A stretch of DNA of 64,000 nucleotides. Origin: Bacteroidales bacterium (GTDB lineage Bacteria; Bacteroidota; Bacteroidia; Bacteroidales; UBA932). The notes under the pieces are model-generated. The model was given only the letters and a program-made list of their open reading frames with translations, made no database searches and had not been told where the DNA came from. Made by a program: the position numbers and the translations under genes. The stretch spans positions 17,553-81,552 of the forward strand of contig JAAYDZ010000027.1 in the NCBI GenBank assembly GCA_012728975.1. The letters are read 5' to 3'. This document shows positions 60,268 through 64,000 of the stretch, in pieces; the first letter of the stretch is position 1, and each line of letters opens with the position of its first letter.

Positions 60268-61353
60268 ATGAAGCCATTCAAAATAATCGGGATGCTTTCG
60301 CTGGTAGCGGTTATAGCACTTTCCTGTCAAAGAACCCCCAAGGTCGAGATGATTACAATTTCCAACCACAATGGAATGTCTGCTACTTTTACCAATTACG
60401 GAGCACGAATTACTTCTTTGATTGTGCCGGCGTCAGACGGTACATTTAAGGATGTGGTATGGGGTTACGATACTGTAGAGGAGTATTATGATTCAAATGA
60501 TCTCTATTGCGGTCCGATTGTGGGCAGATATGGCAACAGGATAGGCAAGGGGAGGTTTGTTCTCGATGGAAAGGAATATTTCCTTACTATAAATGATGGC
60601 GAAAATCACCTTCACGGTGGTTCCGGAGGCCTTAGTACGAAGGTATGGAATATGGAGAAGCTCTCTGATCGCGAGGTAAAGATGAGCATACTCTCTCCTG
60701 ACGGCGAAGAGGGCTATCCGGGGAATGTGGAGATAACTGTCTACTATACCCTAAATTATGACAATTCCTTTGATATAAAGTATGAGGCGGTTACTGATGC
60801 TCCCACAATTATCAATCTGACTTCACACGCCTATTTCAATCTCCATGGTACCTCTAAATATTCTACAAACAGTCATATTCTGAGAATCAATGCCAGCCAT
60901 TTTACGCCAACTGACGAAGGTCTTATCCCGACCGGGGAAATTGCTTCCGTTGGGGGTACACCGTTGGATTTTCGTGTTCCGACAGCCATTGGGGAGCGGA
61001 TTGATGAGGTTTCTTTTGAGCCTATTGCTTTTGCCGGTGGTTATGACCATAATTGGGTGCTTGATAAGGAGAGGGAATTTTCTCTGGCGGCCGAAGTTTT
61101 TGAACCTTCGACAGGTATCGTAATGCAGGTATGGAGTGATCAGCCCGGTCTGCAGTTTTATAGTGGAAATTTTATGGATGGCAAAGATATAGGACGTGGC
61201 GGTGATATACACGGATATCGTACAGGGATAGCCCTGGAAACACAGAATTATCCTGATGCCCCCAATCATCCTGATTTTCCCTCACCGGTCTTAAGACCCG
61301 GAGAGGTATACAAGCAACTTACTCGTTATTCTTTTTCTCTGAACGCTTTTTAG
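60268..61353 (+). CDS. galM: aldose 1-epimerase, lipoprotein-type signal
   Basis: IVGRYGNRIGKGRF, NHLHGG, NLTSHAYFNL, FAGGYDHNWVL; N-term VIALSCQR lipobox. Confidence 0.9.
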   Translation: MKPFKIIGMLSLVAVIALSCQRTPKVEMITISNHNGMSATFTNYGARITSLIVPASDGTFKDVVWGYDTVEEYYDSNDLYCGPIVGRYGNRIGKGRFVLDGKEYFLTINDGENHLHGGSGGLSTKVWNMEKLSDREVKMSILSPDGEEGYPGNVEITVYYTLNYDNSFDIKYEAVTDAPTIINLTSHAYFNLHGTSKYSTNSHILRINASHFTPTDEGLIPTGEIASVGGTPLDFRVPTAIGERIDEVSFEPIAFAGGYDHNWVLDKEREFSLAAEVFEPSTGIVMQVWSDQPGLQFYSGNFMDGKDIGRGGDIHGYRTGIALETQNYPDAPNHPDFPSPVLRPGEVYKQLTRYSFSLNAF

Positions 61354-61591
61354 GAGGATTGACGGCTACTTCCACATGGATTAATCTGTTCATGTGTTTG
61401 GTGCCGTTAAGCGCAGCAATGGCTGCGGCACCCTCTTCATCGCTCATTTCTACAAATCCGTAGCCTCTGGATCGTCTTGTTTCGGGGTCGACTATGATAC
61501 GTGCAGATGTCACAGTACCATACTGTTCAAACAACTGCATCAGGTTTTCCCGCCTCGCCTTATAGCTGAGGCCATAGATAAAAATCATCAT
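61319..61591 (-). CDS. RRM-domain RNA-binding protein
   Basis: IFIYGLSYKARRENLMQLFEQYGTV and RSRGYGFVEM (RNP2/RNP1). Confidence 0.9.
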   Translation of the reverse strand: MMIFIYGLSYKARRENLMQLFEQYGTVTSARIIVDPETRRSRGYGFVEMSDEEGAAAIAALNGTKHMNRLIHVEVAVNPPKKRSEKKNNE

Positions 61592-61645
61592 CGTTAACTA
61601 TTTCTTGGTTGGGTGGTTTCATGGTTAAGGGGCTTTGTGTAAACC

Positions 61646-63055
61646 TCATCCGCCTTCGCCGGTACCGTCAAAGCAATGCGTACACAGGGACTCTTTTGGA
61701 AGCCCTATGGCATGCACTATATCTTCTACACTGTTAAAACGGAGAGTGCTCATATTGAGGCTGTTCTTTATAAATTCCACCATACGGGTATACTCAGGGC
61801 AACTCTGGCAAGAGTATCTGTGCAAATCTACAGGTTCTGCTTTCTCAACTTCGTGGATGAATTTTCGTGTGATCAACTCCAGAGTTGACCTGGATGAAGA
61901 AAAGTTGAGAAAGGGGCAGGGGTAAATTATTGGTGGGCAACTTATCCTGATATGGACCTCCCGGGCCCCGTGATTGTAAAGAGCTTTAACATTGTTCTTG
62001 AGCTGTGTGCCACGCACTATGGAATCGTCACAAAAGGCTACTTTCTTATTTTTTATTATGGAGTAGTTGGGGATAAGTTTCATTTTGGCCACCAGTTCTC
62101 TGGTGTGTTGGCTGACGGGAGTGAAACTGCGGGGCCATGTAGTGTTATACTTGACTAGTGCTGCCCTGAAGGGGATACCCTTGCCGCGTGCGTATCCCAC
62201 CGCCATACAGGTTCCCGAGTCAGGGATTGATGAGACCACATCCAGCGGAGTGTCATCTTTGGCACCCATTATGCTGCCAAGTCTGTTTCGTACATCATCT
62301 ACATTGATACCTTCGTAGTTGCTGGTAGGGAAGCCGTAGTAGATCCAAAGGAATGAACAAATTTGAAGCTTCTTCTGTGGTGCAAGCAGTTGTGTTATAC
62401 CTTCCGCAGTGAGTAATATCGTCTCACCGGGACCAAGTATGTATTCACTCTCAAAACCGATGTTGGGGAATGAGCAGTCCTCGGAGGCTACTGCAAAGCC
62501 TTCTTTATTGCGACCTATGATTAGCGGAGTGCGACCATATTTGTCCCTGGCTGCTATGATCCCCTCTGATGTAAGGATTAGCATAGTAAGGGAGCCTCTG
62601 ATACGGCTCTGAGCATATGCTATGCCTTCGGCAAATGTATCCTTTTCGGTGACAAGGTGTGAGGCGAGCTCAGTTTGGTTAGTCTTCCCTGAGCTGATTT
62701 CGGCGAAATTTTTATTTTGGGCAAGAAATTCCTCTTCAAGCTCTTCAATGTTGTTAATCTTTCCGACCGTAGCAATAGCAAATCTGCCAAGGCGGGAATT
62801 GATCAGTATTGGCTGTGCATCGGTATCACTTATGACTCCGATACCGGAATTGCCGTCAAACTTGGCAAGGTCGGGCTCAAATTTGATTCTGAAATAGGAA
62901 TTCTGTATGTCGTGGATGGAGCGCGCAAAGAATCCATCGCGGTTGATAACTGCCATTCCGGCACGTTTGGTGCCGAGATGTGAGTGATAATCTGTTCCGT
63001 AAAAAAGTTCGGTTACGCATTCGCGTTTGGATATTACTCCAAATAAACCACCCAT
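61646..63055 (-). CDS. amidophosphoribosyltransferase-like protein with Gly replacing the N-terminal nucleophilic Cys
   Basis: MGGLFGVISKRE N-term; PRTase loop VAFCDDSIVRGTQ intact; C-terminal Cys motifs SCQSCPEY and LCTHCFDG. Confidence 0.85.
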   Translation of the reverse strand: MGGLFGVISKRECVTELFYGTDYHSHLGTKRAGMAVINRDGFFARSIHDIQNSYFRIKFEPDLAKFDGNSGIGVISDTDAQPILINSRLGRFAIATVGKINNIEELEEEFLAQNKNFAEISSGKTNQTELASHLVTEKDTFAEGIAYAQSRIRGSLTMLILTSEGIIAARDKYGRTPLIIGRNKEGFAVASEDCSFPNIGFESEYILGPGETILLTAEGITQLLAPQKKLQICSFLWIYYGFPTSNYEGINVDDVRNRLGSIMGAKDDTPLDVVSSIPDSGTCMAVGYARGKGIPFRAALVKYNTTWPRSFTPVSQHTRELVAKMKLIPNYSIIKNKKVAFCDDSIVRGTQLKNNVKALYNHGAREVHIRISCPPIIYPCPFLNFSSSRSTLELITRKFIHEVEKAEPVDLHRYSCQSCPEYTRMVEFIKNSLNMSTLRFNSVEDIVHAIGLPKESLCTHCFDGTGEGG

Positions 63056-63080
63056 AATTTCAGATTTGTGATTCAACCTG

Positions 63081-63088
63081 CAAAGGTA
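63081..63088 (-). promoter_or_regulatory. Bacteroidota-type -7 element TACCTTTG of purF-like gene
   Basis: Plus strand CAAAGGTA, 26 nt upstream of ATG at 63055. Confidence 0.5.
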
Positions 63089-63107
63089 GCATAAATTAAA
63101 ATATAAA

Positions 63108-64000
63108 CTACTCCAAACCGGCGATAATGGCGATAATTTCATTCAATAATCTCACCGTAAATTGTAAAATAGAAGCTGCGAAAGTGCCTGCTGTGGGTAT
63201 GCTTTTAGTAATTATCGCAACGGCAGTTAGATAGAGTGATGCTCCTGTGAGGGGTATTGCCAGAATGTTTGTGATGAGAAAATATGCGGGAAAATGTCCG
63301 AAATATAGATAGGCGATGACTCCGGCGGTCATCTGACAGCTGATACTTATACAGACGCTGTTCCATAATTTCTCCAAAAGTCGGATGCGGGTATGCATCA
63401 ATCCTTTCATAATTGGGTAGATGGTGAAAATAGAAAATACGGCAAAGAAAGAGAGCTGAAATCCCACTTCACGAGGGGCTTCAGGGTTGAAAATTGTGAT
63501 TATCAGTGCGCTGGCAGCCAGGGAGGTGAGCCCGTCCCTGTCGGAGTAGCGCCATCCCGACAATTCGTGAATGGTAATCATCAGTACTGCCCTGAAGATG
63601 GAGGAGCTGAGTCCGGTGATAATGGCAAAACTCCACAGCAGAAACACTATTATAAGACTCTTGAGCCTCTTTGCAGCGATTGATCCGCCAATAAAGAAGA
63701 GCATAAGCTCCACTAGTTTGTAGATGATGCCAACATGAAGTCCCGAAAGGGCCAAGAGATGTGCTGCTCCGCTTTTTCTATAATTGTCCCTCAATTCGCG
63801 GTTAATATCGCTCTTGTCGCCTGCTGTTAGAGCACGTACTATAGCCAGTTCGTCCCCTTCGCTGAGTATCTCTCCCAGTGATGTTGAGAAATCTTCTTTG
63901 AGAGTGGCTGCAACATGACCAATCACAGTTATTCCGCTTTCGATGGGAATTCTGGAGATTTGGAGAGATGCAGCTCCCAACAGAAACAGTGTCGCCAGCA
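63108..64000 (-). CDS. comEC: ComEC/Rec2 family DNA uptake membrane protein, 5' truncated by window edge
   Basis: RKSGAAHLLALSGLHVGIIYKLV competence domain motif, SSSIFRAVLMITIHELS; frame open to window end. Confidence 0.85.
   Translation of the reverse strand, partial: LATLFLLGAASLQISRIPIESGITVIGHVAATLKEDFSTSLGEILSEGDELAIVRALTAGDKSDINRELRDNYRKSGAAHLLALSGLHVGIIYKLVELMLFFIGGSIAAKRLKSLIIVFLLWSFAIITGLSSSIFRAVLMITIHELSGWRYSDRDGLTSLAASALIITIFNPEAPREVGFQLSFFAVFSIFTIYPIMKGLMHTRIRLLEKLWNSVCISISCQMTAGVIAYLYFGHFPAYFLITNILAIPLTGASLYLTAVAIITKSIPTAGTFAASILQFTVRLLNEIIAIIAGLE

Noticed and set aside
61646-63142. ORF-track start at 63142 for the PurF-like gene
   Set aside because: The extension overlaps comEC and spans a TACCTTTG promoter element; ATG at 63055 gives the expected PurF-family N-terminus.
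1-64000. CRISPR array, rRNA/tRNA genes, prophage or IS element
   Set aside because: No regularly spaced repeats, transposase or phage structural ORFs, or clear RNA genes were seen by eye; a tRNAscan/Infernal run would be needed to exclude small RNAs.

Overview
The window is a typical Bacteroidota (Bacteroidales-like) chromosome segment. Support for this comes from repeated TAnnTTTG -7 promoter elements, an exported HHH/DUF-rich gene complement, adjacent methylmalonyl-CoA mutase subunits, and gene order around parA-parB-DUF5683-mltD. About 0-24 kb and 54-64 kb are housekeeping: purD, parE, mutA/mutB, rpsU, hutU, xer recombinase, hpf, lplA, PAP2, obgE, adk, hpt, purE, mltD, parB, parA, metH, metF, GH2, galM-like, RRM protein, a purF-like gene and comEC. 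About 26.9-53.9 kb is a surface-glycan/glycoconjugate cluster, mostly on the minus strand. It has two parts: (i) a near-complete legionaminic-acid-type nonulosonate pathway, followed by an ACP + FabG-like + KAS III-like trio that could make a 3-hydroxyacyl group; (ii) a CDP-3,6-dideoxyhexose module (rfbF/rfbG/rfbH) with a ThDP enzyme resembling YerE, suggesting a yersiniose-like two-carbon-branched sugar. The PurF-like protein begins MGGLFGV instead of MCG..., so the glutaminase nucleophile is replaced by Gly. No CRISPR array, rRNA, tRNA, IS element or prophage was recognised by eye. All functional calls come from reading motifs and family resemblance; no searches were run.
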